Part shown: in pieces, positions 23,150 through 34,420 of the stretch
Layout of the letters: the number at the start of each line of letters is the position of its first letter
How positions within the stretch are numbered: the first letter of the stretch is position 1
Source of the DNA: Terebella lapidaria
Taxonomy: Eukaryota; Annelida; Polychaeta; Terebellida; Terebellidae
NCBI GenBank assembly: GCA_949152475.1
Contig: OX424567.1
Location: 16,207,402 to 16,271,401 of the forward strand
Length of the DNA: 64,000 nt
Direction of reading: 5' to 3'
Translations under genes and position numbers: made by a program
The notes under the pieces: model-generated
Database searches by the model: none
Told to the model about the DNA's origin: nothing
What the model saw: the letters and a program-made list of their open reading frames with translations, nothing else

Positions 23150-23975
23150 CTTTGAAATTGTGATTTACCAGCTGTAGCGGCACTCAGGTAAGTGTATGTA
23201 GACTTTCAGGCAAATGATGAGCCAACTCTGATTTAATGGACCACCTTCGTTTATTGTCGGTACATGGCTGCCACTATGGTCACATAAAACTGAAAAATAC
23301 AAAAATACAACCTTGTTTACAAATCAGCTTGGACTATACATGTAAGCGAATTATGCCTTTATCCATATACAATAGTCGAACACATGTAAATTATATTTCT
23401 AACTCAAAAGAGCCACCACATAACCTTCAAACTGATATTACTGTACCAAAATACTCATAGGTCATAGCATGAAGAAATACAGTAATATATTTTAGGTCAA
23501 ACAATTTATCCTCTCGATAGTCGATACCATCATCAGTAACCTTCAGATACATGTAATATATATAGCATTTGGACAAGCATATACTTCAGAGCCATTGCAA
23601 AATTATCTACGCCTAACTATGTGACTCGCTACAGGTCGATTAGAATATCGAGCATAAATCGCAAGATATACAATGACAATCTAACCACACTAGACATTTA
23701 GCATCCACAAACATTCATGTATATTATAGACATACCTCCATGGCCGGGTAATCCAACATAAAATGCAAAAACATCCAACATTATCAGATATGCGATGAAA
23801 CAAATTGACATTTTTCAAGCGTCACACGAAACAGCCTTCATCTACCGGAGAGTTCCAAAACATGATACACGCGTCATTCACAAGGTGGCAGCACCTCACG
23901 GTGTCTGTCTACAAACGGCGGGAAACATAATACACTGATAATGCTCACAGAGCCTGGCACAGCTATACCAGCACT
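23150..23975. mobile_element. Unclassified insertion of about 0.83 kb
   Basis: Unit 1 near 16,105-16,120 runs continuously where unit 2 carries about 0.83 kb. The break lies between the CACTTT stretch near 23,148 and the CATCTATATTTGAATGG stretch near 23,979. No terminal repeats or domains are recognised. It could be an insertion in unit 2 or a deletion in unit 1. Confidence 0.45.
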
Positions 23976-24089
23976 TCGTCATCTATATTTGAATGGTAAA
24001 TTGTGTAACCATTTTGCTATCATTTGTACACTTGGGATTTGCAACAAATGAGATAAGAATATACAACAAGTGAGAATAGAAAATAATGT

Positions 24090-24095
24090 TTTATT
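24090..24095 (-). promoter_or_regulatory. Candidate poly(A) signal of IRG minus copy 2
   Basis: AATAAA on the minus strand, about 300 bp beyond the stop codon. The surrounding sequence is conserved in unit 1 near 16,220. Its use is not demonstrated. Confidence 0.3.
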
Positions 24096-24395
24096 ATGAA
24101 GAATACTGTATATCCGAAGCATTGTCTCACACCAGTACATAACGTTTATGCACTTTCATGCAAACAAATTGAACTCCCCCCGCCCTTCCCCTCGCGAGGG
24201 GACGTACACCCGGTATCATCTAAAAGTACTCTTTACTTGAAAATCCTGACTTTCGAAATTATTCAGATCGTGGCATGTAGCATGACAATTCCAGCTCACG
24301 TGACTAAACATGCACACGGTCGTTGTCACAAACTATACAAAATCATTTGTCCAATTTCAAGGCGTGCAAATGCACAAAGTACACGTCAGGCACAT

Positions 24396-25958
24396 TCAGT
24401 AGATTTTTCGAATGAACTCAGAACAGCTCTGTAAGACTTTCGTCATGAAGTTGACTGAAGCATCTGCTCTATTCTCTAAAACCCCGTTTGCCAAATCTTG
24501 GCATTGACTAAGTGAAGACTTCAGAATACTTATTGTGTTTTCTTCTATGAATTTAGCTGAACGAACAGTAGTATCATCTTTGGGTGCTTTCGTGGCCAAC
24601 TTCTCGTGAACCGATATGATGCGCTTGGCCCAACGAAACTGTTGGAATATGCGCCATTTCGCAATCATATACAAAAAGCTACCCCCAGCAATTCGCGTAG
24701 GATCATATTTGACGATTTTAGTCGTGGATCTTTGGATATCCTCCAATTGGGGACCTAAATCAGAGATAGTGACTTTCCACCATTTCAGATTCCCATCATC
24801 GACACCAAACCGCTCAAGATACAATTTCAGCTCATCAGTTATGACCTGACCATACTGATCACCAGCCTTGCTCGCTTTCTTAGCAATTTCAGGAATTCTT
24901 TTAGCTAGAATAGCCGCCTTTTCAGCAATTATGTACTTTGAGCAAGACACCATTGCCATTACTAATGCGGGCACCTGTTTCTGGGGGCTGTGGCTAAGAA
25001 TTTCCTCCATCAACTTTGGGAAATCCCATTCAGTCTGATGTTCAATGCGACCACTGACTAGGAATATTTTTGAATTTTGGAGACCTGCATCCTCGAGATT
25101 CTGATTGACATCTGAACGAATTTGATGGAGTGTCTGGTCAGCTGATTTCTGATTGACCTTGCTTTCATTCACAATATCTTGATCGATTTTGGATCTCACA
25201 AAATAGAAAGGTTTACCGAGACGTTCTGCCTCAGAAGCCAACCAAACATCTTCATCAAACACGCGATTACTACAAACGATAATGAAAGCGTCGTAGCTCG
25301 AGAAATCTACGTGCTCTAAATACTGGTCTCTTGGGTATGACAAAGTTCCTACACCCGGTAAGTCCCAGATAAGAACGGAAGGAAGGGATGGATTGGAATA
25401 CTTAGTACGATCTGTTGTTGTCTCAGTTACTCCGACTTTTGCAGAATTGGGATCTGTTGGACGTAGGTTAAGTGTGGTATTTATTAGACTTGATTTCCCA
25501 ACCCCACTCCGACCAATAACTGCTATGTTGACTGGGGTACTCAGAAAGTCCATAATGCTCTCATCGATCACAGCACACAACTGGGATACCCGGCGGTTTT
25601 TCGTCTGGTCATTCCCTGTCTGCAGCCGGTTGATGAACTGTCTCCTCTTTTCTGTAGAGCAAGAAAAACATGTTAGACCATCATACCGCCCCAGAATGGA
25701 AAAAAAAAACATACTAGAACGAACAAAGTATCAAATCGTCACAGCCTTAGTAAGAATTGGTCTCATTTTCAAGTACTACGACCGCTGGCATTTTCTCAAC
25801 GAATATATATATTCAATAACCTCCATAATACTATTACCACCCGATTCCACACCTGGTTTCGATGTAGCAGTTTCAGCAGTGTCGCTTTCCATCTCCGACT
25901 TCACGTCTATCTTGATGTCATCATGATTTTGGCTAGATCCTGCTGACATGGTGGACAT
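24396..25958 (-). CDS. IRG-like (immunity-related) GTPase, minus-strand copy 2, intact
   Basis: Exon 1 is 25,958-25,838 and exon 2 is 25,651-24,396. The intron starts GTAATAG and ends CTCTACAG, with a phase-1 junction, giving 458 residues. The N-terminal 40 residues are acidic and Ser/Thr-rich. The GTPase domain has GRSGVGKS at 87-94 (G1), DLPGVGT at 137-143 (G3) and RSKID at 193-197 (G4), followed by about 240 residues of helical character. This is the domain order of IRG proteins, which in vertebrates bind GTP, oligomerise and attack membranes of intracellular vacuoles; the function here is inferred only. Vertebrate IRGs are usually somewhat shorter. There is no signal peptide or obvious membrane anchor. 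Two in-frame ATGs lie at 25,958 and 25,949; the paralogue has only the second. The Tc1-like insertion lies about 0.2 kb upstream, so the promoter region may be altered compared with copy 1. Confidence 0.85.
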
Positions 25959-26164
25959 TGTCTGTAGTGTAACGCAGATTTATTACATCCTGGCAACGAA
26001 TGATGGGTGATGTATACATTGATCAAATTGATCACCCATAGCAAGAGAATATTAAGTTTTGATACGAAACCATATATCAAATTGCCAGAGACACGATATT
26101 CCGAGACCAGTTAGCGAGTTGAAAATCAATTTCAACAAAGGTACATATAATAGACAGGCACAGA

Positions 26165-27723
26165 CACTACTCAAAAAAAATTAGGGATATTCCGATAAAT
26201 TGGCCAAAGTGGAGAATTTATCTATAAAACCTGAAATTTTGAATTGAACATATTCCATTTTCAATATATTTACCATGTTTACTGCTCAGTTTTCAGTGAG
26301 TCAAACTGAGCCCTTTTGAGCAACAATTTATTGAGTTTTTTCACCTGGCCAAATCTTGTCCATTTTTGTGTGTACATAAATTGAAGTTGGCACAAAATGT
26401 TTCAACCAAAGGCCTCATTAGGGATTATTTTCTGTTTTTGCCAACTTGTTTTGATTAGTTTTAGCGTTAGACACCATATTCTACCCACTGACGCGACAAG
26501 GGCCGTCTGGATACTGCAGGATGGCAGGTGTCAGGAGAGGTGGCTAACAAACTTGGGGTTAACCAAAATGTTGAATCCAGATTGTGAGTTAGATACCAGA
26601 AACGTGAGCATTAAGATGTCAGGCCACGCACAGGGTGATCCAATGGTACTCGCACCAAAATGGGATCGGTATTTGGTGCTAACCCCTAACCGTCATTCTC
26701 TTGAAACTGCTATATCTCTTTTAAATTCTCTTCACACTGCCACCAGCGTTCGTGTAAGTAACCAAACTTTGCATGAGCATCTTCATGCCGATGGCTTGGA
26801 TGCCTGACGACAAACGTTTGTGCCCCCGGCTTCCCCACAGGACCCACACGGCCTGTCCCCCGATCGCCCAGGATCATGTCATTTGGAGCATCATCAATTG
26901 GGTCAATGTTCGTTCTCAAATGAGTTCAGAATTCGTGTGTCCACCAATGACATACATTTTAGGGTATGGAGATCACGTAAAGAAAATTCCAAGCTATTCC
27001 AAATTGTGGAACATGACTGATTTGGTGGAGAATCCATAATGGTCTGCACAGGAATAAGCGTTGATAGTCGCACGGACCTTGTGGTGTTTCACAGAAGAGT
27101 AGCGACAGCTCATAATTTACAGAGATGATATCATTCTGCATGTAGTTCAACCATATGTTGGAATAATTGGTTTTAATTTCTTTTCATTGACGATAATGCC
27201 CCAATTCACTGGACTCATATTGTTAGTGAGTGCCTCGAGCAGAAAATGGCAGAGAGTATGGTCTGTCCTGCATGTTCCCCTTACCTGAATCATATTGAAT
27301 ATTCATAGGATCAACTTGGCAAACCTTCTATCCAACAAGATAGGCCTTGTGGATGCTCTACAGGAAGAACGGTGGGGTTTGGGCAACAGGCCCTAAGCCA
27401 TCTCATTGGGAGCATGCGCAGATGTTGTCAAGGTTGTATTCTAGCGTGTGGGGGGTCACATCAGTTATTGACTTTTGGATTTAGGTCCAATTTATTGTGT
27501 TTTCATTGCTTGAACAAAATCTGGAAAACGATATGTTTCGATGTTCTCCTCGGAGTTTGTATTTCTTCAAGTAAAATCACTATGACTGTGAGTTTTGACG
27601 TTACGTTGAAATGTTGGAAAGGATATGAAAATAATATTTCCCCAATGAAAATTGCAATTTTAATCACTTCCTGTCATGCAAGGGCATATACACTACAATA
27701 TCCTTAACTTTTTTTGAGTAGTG
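26165..27723 (+). mobile_element. Tc1/mariner-like element with decayed transposase
   Basis: The inverted ends begin CACTACTCAAAAAAA. The right flank is TA (27,724-27,725); the left flank reads GA, consistent with one mutated base of a TA duplication. Unit 1 (near 19,424-19,430) has the empty site. The 1,559-bp length fits a full-size Tc1 element. The interior is a broken transposase (described separately). Confidence 0.9.
26480..27480 (+). pseudogene. Tc1-family transposase, multiple frameshifts and stops
   Basis: Fragments in different plus-strand frames follow the order of a Tc1 transposase. First comes a helix-turn-helix region from about 26,480. Then follow FSNEFRIRV near 26,910, RFGGESIMVC near 27,020, RTDLVVF near 27,075, IDDNAPIHWTHIV near 27,195 (second catalytic Asp), the SPYLNHIEYS region near 27,280 (catalytic Glu region), and LIGSMRRCCQGC near 27,400-27,440. 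At least two frame changes and several stops prevent a functional product. The copy is inactive. Confidence 0.85.
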
Positions 27724-27915
27724 TATGTACACGAAATCCGTCTCCGTGAAGAATGCTGACTGAATGAAGTCTACTTGAGGGTATACACATTCCAGACTAT
27801 GGGAACGCTATAAAAAGATATATACATGTATTATCATGATTATACACCGAACCAAAACCCACTTATTATACATGTTTGTTCAGCTTACCGTATCACCAGT
27901 AATTATGTGTCCTAT

Positions 27916-29800
27916 CCACTGGTGAAAATCCGATATCTACATGAGGAATGGACAAGTCCAGTGTCTGTTGATGTTGAAATGATTCTGTTTAAATAGTGCA
28001 TGCTACCGGTGCAAAGTAAAGAGAAACAGAATCGTATTCTCTAATAAAATAGCTTCAAACCTCCTAATTTTGCCTGAGTGTTTAATGAACGACGTACCTC
28101 GAAGGCATTTTTTTTTTCTGAACGAGAATTTTGAAGATATTTATGAAGATATTTGCAACAGTCTTGAGGTGTTGAAATACATGGTGACCATAAATATATG
28201 TGTTACTGGGGAAAACAACTATTAGAAATGCGTCGCATATATTTATCTGTGACCATGTATGTTCATGTCTGAACAGGTTAACAAATGAAGTGACAACCAC
28301 TGAAATCTCTTACTTCAATCGCTGAGGTCAACAACGAAAGTGCATATATCATGTACAAGTTTATTCCATTTGTTGGTCACGCATGATGATGATTACCGGG
28401 TACTTTTGCCGTTTGGGGAATGCATTTGGTAGAAAGTGTCAAAAATATATTCAGGAGCATATGGATGAGGTGCTGATTCGTTTGTTTGCAAAGTGTACGA
28501 GAAAGAAAAAGAACAAGATTCACTCAAACGAAATACTAATAATTCACCAATATTTCGAATGGTGAATACCTGTCCTTCATCGAACCAAGCGTATTTGTTT
28601 TTAGGCGATCACTGATGTGTTCATCCCTAACAACGTACATGGAACGTTGACTTAGAACTACATTATAATTCACCAAGGTTTCTTGATGAAAATACAAATT
28701 CCAGCCCACCCCTGTTCATTTCCGTTTGATTCGCCCAAGCTGAATTATGAATGAATGATCTTGATTAAAATAATGAAATTGCCCAAATGTATTACAAAGA
28801 GAATTTTGTTGGCGAATTAGATATTGTTGGTTGTGTAATAAATATGCAAATCAAATTAATCGCTGTTCACTGTTGTTCAGCTTGACATCAGATTGGCATG
28901 GCTGTCGAGAACCAATATTTCCAGTGTGAATTCAAGCATGCATCCATCCTCCAGACAGTAAAAATACTTTTCTCAACTGATCATTAATATGCAGATCTCT
29001 TTCCACGATGCCAACGGCCGCGTTCTTGCAAGTACTTTTAATGGCTTCTCCACTACAACGCACAACACGCTACTATTTACGATCTAAATCAGTGATTGTT
29101 GCTAATAACAATGGTCAAACAAAGCTCTAGATTGTTACGAATGACTCGTTTGTTTTCCTAGAGTGTCCACAACATTTCAAAGACGACTGTGTATTTTCGT
29201 TGTCAACAACGACCACTTGTGGGACGTTTTATTGTGATATATGATACAATGCATCATTTAGATTGGACCCACGGGTAGGCTTACATAAATCCCATCAATT
29301 ACTTATCTACATCAACAAACATATAAATAACCATAATGGAATGTTCAAGTGTGTACTCATTGTGTCAAATTCATACTAAATGCAATTCACACTGACTTTT
29401 GATTGAATATTATTCAAAAATGAATTTCTAGTCATATTTTCCATTAATTTCAAAATTATACTGAGAGAGTTAAAACTTAACATACACAATACAGTGTGTC
29501 ATTTACATGTAGTTTGATATTGTGGCTACATCAATATAACCGACTTGCAAGAACGGGAGTTTACTGTACCATTCAATGATTGCAAGAACGGTAACATATT
29601 ATTCTGCGATTCATAGACCTGAAAGAAAAACGAGTTACATAATTGCAGATAACAAATGCTTGGACGTGGAGTGGGACTCTGTTTCAGGTGAGTTGCCAGA
29701 ATCATACCCGGTGTCTGATGCTTGACGTGGAAGAATAGATGTAATGGTATTCATCATGTTCATATATACTGTAATATAACACATTATCAGGCAGTATTTC
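27916..29800. other. Gene-poor stretch, nothing recognised
   Basis: AT-rich DNA with only short random open frames. No domain, repeat pair or mobile-element terminus was identified by eye. Confidence 0.35.
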
Positions 29801-29809
29801 TGATTAATT

Positions 29810-30220
29810 TTATTCATTATGTCGAACTGTGTTCGAATGTGGCTCATTTGTAACCTCAGTCACAGTGAATGCATCCTGGCCATCCTCAGTGACCTGTGTT
29901 TCAGCAAAATGATTGGCCCTGCCACATTTGCTACACGCTCTCCCTTTTCTGGGTAATGTTCTGTCTTTGCTGAAGTGTCCTTCTGCCGCACAACAATGAC
30001 AACTGAACCTCCATCCAGTATGCCCATCTTTAACCATTATTTTCTTGAATTTGAACCATTCTTTTCTTGAATTTTCGTGATATGCTTATGATTGACGGCA
30101 CTACGTACTTCTGATATGGCCACTGCTGTACTGTTCTTGTAGATTTACGATCAATTTTCGATAGATTTTTTCACTCCTTATCTGATTGTCAGCGTCATCA
30201 CCAAAGTCACAATCGCTTGA
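29810..30220 (-). pseudogene. Ty3/gypsy-type gag fragment with zinc knuckles
   Basis: On the minus strand a 75-codon frame (30,037-29,810) carries two closely spaced CCHC-like knuckles: CHCCAAEGHFSKD, then CSKCGRANHF where the last Cys is lost. Just upstream, near 30,210-30,130, minus-strand reading resembles the conserved capsid segment with FGDDADNQIRS. The two parts are not in one clean frame, and no protease, reverse transcriptase or LTR was found nearby. It is an old remnant of an LTR retrotransposon. Confidence 0.6.
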
Positions 30221-30479
30221 AGGTGTTGCGTGCATGTGCGGGTTGGCCATTGGTGTGAAGTAAATGTTCAAAGTATCATCTGCAGCACATAATCATTCAC
30301 ATCACCTGTATTGTCCAGCATTAAAATATTTTTCTATGGCGATCTTTCTTTTTTTTGGCTGGAAATGACTATTTAGTGGAAATGACTACAGAGAGTGACT
30401 ATTTTCGGACAAAACTTTTTATGAAGACAAATGATCATATGATTTCGATTATGCTAACAACCATGAAATCACAATGGCA

Positions 30480-31045
30480 ATACAATCTCTTGGCACATTC
30501 AAATGGGAAATCATGTATGTCGGTGTTGTAGTGGTGACCTCAAATTCGACCTTCAATGACCTTAAAATGTCGAAATAACAATTTTAGGTGTGGCTTAACA
30601 CCATATATGTCTCCAATAACTCTTATTTAGAGTTCACAATCGACTGTTACTGTTATCTCAAGAGGGACGTTTTTTTTTTTTGCTTTTTGCGAAATGGTGG
30701 CCATTCTGAACGGAAACTGACCAATTTCTGACTTTGCCGGCAATTTTCTGCATGTGATGGCCACGTTGAATTTTTGATGGGTCAGCGAAACATTTTTTTC
30801 CTTGCCCCAAAAAACCCTTACTCTCTGTTTTGATCCATTTCCATCCACGCCCACCCCCCGCAAAATATTTTTTTCTGAAAATGTTTAGGACTATTCTTCT
30901 TCCATAATAGGAGCTGTATGGCGTAAACTCATTGAGCACGTTAATGTAAAGTTCAAATATTGGCACATTCAAATAGAAAGTCTAATATAGTGACTTTGTG
31001 GTGACCTTGAGTTTGACATTCAGTGACCTTGAATGGTCAAAATGG
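30480..31045 (+). repeat. Second locus of the TGACCT-rich dispersed repeat
   Basis: It contains sequence related to 11,290-12,400: a TTGGCACATTCAAAT stretch, the GTGGTGACCT cluster, a CATTTCC segment and a CCATAATAGGAGCTG stretch. Two half-site clusters lie at about 30,535-30,570 and 30,999-31,042. It is more diverged than the first locus. Confidence 0.6.
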
Positions 31046-31740
31046 GGTATTGATGAAAATAAATTATTGTAGTTTAAGACTATAAATTTCTCCGGTAACC
31101 TTCCTCAGCCATTGGGCCAATTTATAATCATATAGTATTCGTTGTAAGCTATGTGATTGGAACAAAAGTGCATCATCAATGGATCCGAGCAATATATTGA
31201 TGTTCGAAATGACGAGAGCCCTATCTACGAAACAGTATCATTTTTGACAGGATGTATGACCTACCAAACGCTACGTCGATGTTGACAACAACAAAGGCTT
31301 CTATGGGACTGTCAATATTCCACTCTGTTTTTTTGAAAGTTGTTTGACGATAATTTATACCTGAATATAAATATAAAAACCTTTAATAAACACCACGAAC
31401 AACATTTCAATCAGAGCGAGTTATTATTGACAGAGGGCAATAACCAACATACACCATCTTTTACGAACAATACACTATCAATCGGTCCAATCACATCCTC
31501 GCATGTCCAATACATACGTATATCTGTACGTATATCCACAGCTAAAAATGACTTGTCATTTGCTCCAAGTCGAAACCCCAGATGAATTATATCGAGGGAA
31601 ACAGCCCATTCAACGCGTTTTTTCTATCACATTTCTTGTGGGGTTTGATGCGATGAAGACAGATTTACCCATTTGGAACATTTGGATCATGAGCAATCGA
31701 TGTGGGCTGCATTTTGAATTTCTAAACACTTGTTTTTTTT
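31046..31740. other. Non-coding stretch, no gene seen
   Basis: No domain or repeat was recognised. Similarity to the LamG-PAN unit flank begins near 31,745. Confidence 0.3.
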
Positions 31741-32204
31741 CGAGTTTTCTTTTTCAGCGATCAAATGGTATCAATTATAACTTGGCCTACTAGCACTTCA
31801 TCTGGGATTCAAAGGGCTCCACCAGATTTCCGACTTTTATCATGAAAACATGCAAAAGTTAGCAAGTCTCCGTTTAATATATCACATTGTAAGGGTTACG
31901 CATCTGAACGACTCGCCTTTTTTGTACCTGCAGTCTGAGGGCCGTCATGTCCCCCAGGCATTGCTTGTAACTTCCTCTTCAAACCCCGATGAGACGTGTG
32001 GTATGCCAACCATGCATGCAACATTTTGTCACTTTACAGATTCAGTAGTGATTATTGACATTGGTTGAATAAATCTAACTCACTAATCAGCTTCCAATAA
32101 TTTATCTGAGAAGGTGTACTTGATCGCATGAGCTATATTTGTATGTGCTATTCCGCAATAAGTTTGCAATATTTCATCTAGAAGTATTCTCGTATTATTT
32201 CCAG

Positions 32205-32345
32205 GACATCGGGACAGAAACTGAATGTGAAAAAAACATGCATTGCAGTGATGAAGGAGAATACATGAATCAGGATGAAACATGCATCAAACAAGAAGAA
32301 TATTGTCCTCATTTCTGCTCCAATGAAGATAGCAGTACACTCTAG
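32205..32345 (+). other. Cys-rich exon-like segment upstream of copy 0
   Basis: After a TTATTTCCAG acceptor-like site the frame reads about 46 residues with regularly spaced cysteines (CEKNMHC, TCIKQEEYC and CPHFC) and ends in TAG. The same segment is present before every copy. It is open in copy A (36,724-36,867) but frameshifted in B, C and D. It might be the last exon of a lost gene, an upstream ORF, or chance. No domain name can be given. Confidence 0.4.
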
Positions 32346-32739
32346 ACTCTTTTCATCTTGCATAAAATCATATGACTGCGACCTCCGGAACTGTATTTTG
32401 CACCACGGAACCGAGTTGAGCAGAACGATCTGCAGATAAACATGATAAAGGCAGGTGTAAAAGAAATTTACGTCATAAGTAGAATAGGTCCCACAGACAA
32501 ATATTCCTAGGAAATGTTGTCCAATGGGACAATATTCTCAGTAATATATGTCCGACGGACCTAATTCCCTGGAAAAAACATGTCCTGGGACCTAATTCCC
32601 TAGGAAAACATGTCCAGGGACATACATGTATTTCTCTGGCACTCATGTCCAGGCAGAGCACTGCAATCACTCCGTTCTTCTATCAATCCATTATACTGAA
32701 CAGTGACTTTCAAGCCATCTCTCGTGCAGTCGCTGGGAG

Positions 32740-33650
32740 TATAAATACCGAGGTCGCACCACGTGTGGCCGGAGTCGTTCACAGCAGAGCACGACAGGTG
32801 AGCTCATGTCATGAGCTCCTCGTCCTGGTTCTAGGAAGGCCAGTCAGGCCTCAGGGACGACTTCCAATCGGGGGCCCAGGAGGGAGACTGTGCTGATTCA
32901 GGGCTCATCCCTGTGATCACCAGTTTCTCGACCTGGGATGATGTGACACAGGCTCTGGCTAGACCGTCGGGCTGTCCAGGGTCCTATCCCTGTGGCAATA
33001 CCGTCGGCGACGCCAGCCAGCAACATGCTCACGTGTACAGGTTCCGTGGTACCGCTCCCATGGCATCTCGGGCTCTACACACGGCTACATTACCATAACT
33101 GATGTATGATGCATGTTGTATGTTGTATATCCATGATGTGTTATGTTGTGATGTATGAAGGCCGGATTCGTCCGGGCGGACTATTACCTGGTTGTAGCGC
33201 TGGCAGGCTCCCATGCACGGCGCGGGCGCCGAACGTTCCATACATAACTCAGACATTGCATCAACACGGTGATGTAGCCCGGTGGGTCGAGCCCGAGAAA
33301 CATAGGAGCGGCATCCCAAAACTGGGATTGCTCGCCTGCCTCGCCAACGGTCCACCACGGGGATAGAACCCCGGATAACCCGACAGTCTGCCAGAGCCTG
33401 TACGCACTATCCCAGGGCAAATGACTACCAATCCATGGGTGTGTGAGCATCCGGATCAAAGTAGCCCCCCCCCCCCTTCTGGGCCCTCAATTGGAATTGT
33501 CCCTCGGTCCCAAACGACCTTCTAGCCAGAACAAGGGGACAGGGAGAACATGGCTGTGCACACCGGCATCCTCTCGCCTCGATGGCTCTTGGCCAACTCA
33601 AAGAAATCAAGACGGGCTGACAGTTATGTAGCTGCATGAAAGGTCAACGA
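32740..33650. repeat. GC-rich long imperfect inverted repeat inside copy 0
   Basis: The left arm (about 32,740-33,110) matches the reverse complement of the right arm (about 33,231-33,640). Examples are CAGGCTCTGGC, the GTCGGG...TCCTATCCC segment near 32,968-32,990, and a GGGGCCCAG segment near 32,874. It is richer in G+C than its surroundings and contains no clear gene, although several overlapping open frames exist. It is probably a foldback element that arrived with, or after, the deletion of exons 1-3. Confidence 0.65.
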
Positions 33651-33837
33651 TCTCATATTGCACAACATAAATGTCCCTTTAAATTATTCTGGAAACATGA
33701 ACTAATCATTTTTTAGATTGGACATAATTATCTTTCACAATGGCGTCAACTGTATTTTGCATGAGGTGAATTTACGTACCCCACGAAGTCTGGCCGTATT
33801 GAGTCCTTGATGGGTTGTGCTGATTGTGATAGTGCTG

Positions 33838-34139
33838 TAAAGTCGCGTGCCGTCACGGTGTGACTTTGGTGACAAGCAAACCAACATTGTGTTACCTGAT
33901 TAATATGAGTCCTGAATGGAGTTCTACCAAAAATATATTAAAGCAGCTGCCTTCGGAACCAGTCAATATTTGTTGAAACTTATATTTCACATTAAACATG
34001 CTAAACTAACTGAATGAAACATACTCACATCAAATGTAATGAAAATAACCAGTTCTCAGGGAAATGTTGCTCATTTGAACAGGCGGTTCTCGCGTAAATA
34101 CAGGAACTGTATCCATCACGCGCAGATGTAAACAAAGCA

Positions 34140-34171
<32 letters not shown>

Positions 34172-34420
34172 GGGTTTGATGGATACACTTCGTTTGTTTA
34201 TTTACAAAACCGGTACATAATGGGAACTAAAACGGATGAAAAGACAACTCGGACGGACTGTAATCGTCAAAATCAGTGAAAACACCTTTTGTTATATTGC
34301 AATAGATGTGTTTAACAAAAAATTGGTTTTTAAAAAAATATTGCATACATTCGAAGGCAGCAGCTTTAAATATGTATGTTTGTTTGTCATCAAATCACAC
34401 CATGACGGCAGATGACTTTG
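33838..34420. mobile_element. MITE with long imperfect inverted repeats in intron 3 of copy 0
   Basis: The left end (from 33,838, TAAAGTCGCGTGCCGTCACG) matches the reverse complement of the right end near 34,375-34,420. A second inverted match (CAGCTGCCTTCG) lies near 33,942 and 34,350. The other LamG-PAN copies lack it at the equivalent position (for example near 39,312). It contains an ATT microsatellite at about 34,141-34,170 and shares a short segment with 14,860-14,920. Target duplication is unclear. Confidence 0.65.

Larger units (their letters stand above)
19645..27915. repeat. Segmental duplication unit 2 (carries IRG minus copy 2)
   Basis: This is the second copy of the unit described at 14,500-19,625. 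It is longer because it holds insertions at about 20,027-21,070, 21,727-22,500, 23,150-23,975 and 26,165-27,723. The outside ends, around AGTAATTATGTGT near 19,605 and 27,900, are shared. The array is head-to-tail. Confidence 0.85.

Noticed and set aside
32500..32650. Short repeats around ACATGTCC and GGGAC as a CRISPR-like array
   Set aside because: Units are irregular, few and in eukaryotic DNA; only local low-complexity duplication.
32645..33637. Several overlapping open frames in GC-rich DNA
   Set aside because: They occur on both strands of an inverted repeat and show no recognised domain; high G+C lowers stop frequency.
34141..34170. ATT microsatellite as a LINE tail
   Set aside because: It lies inside the inverted-repeat MITE, without an adjoining LINE 3' region.
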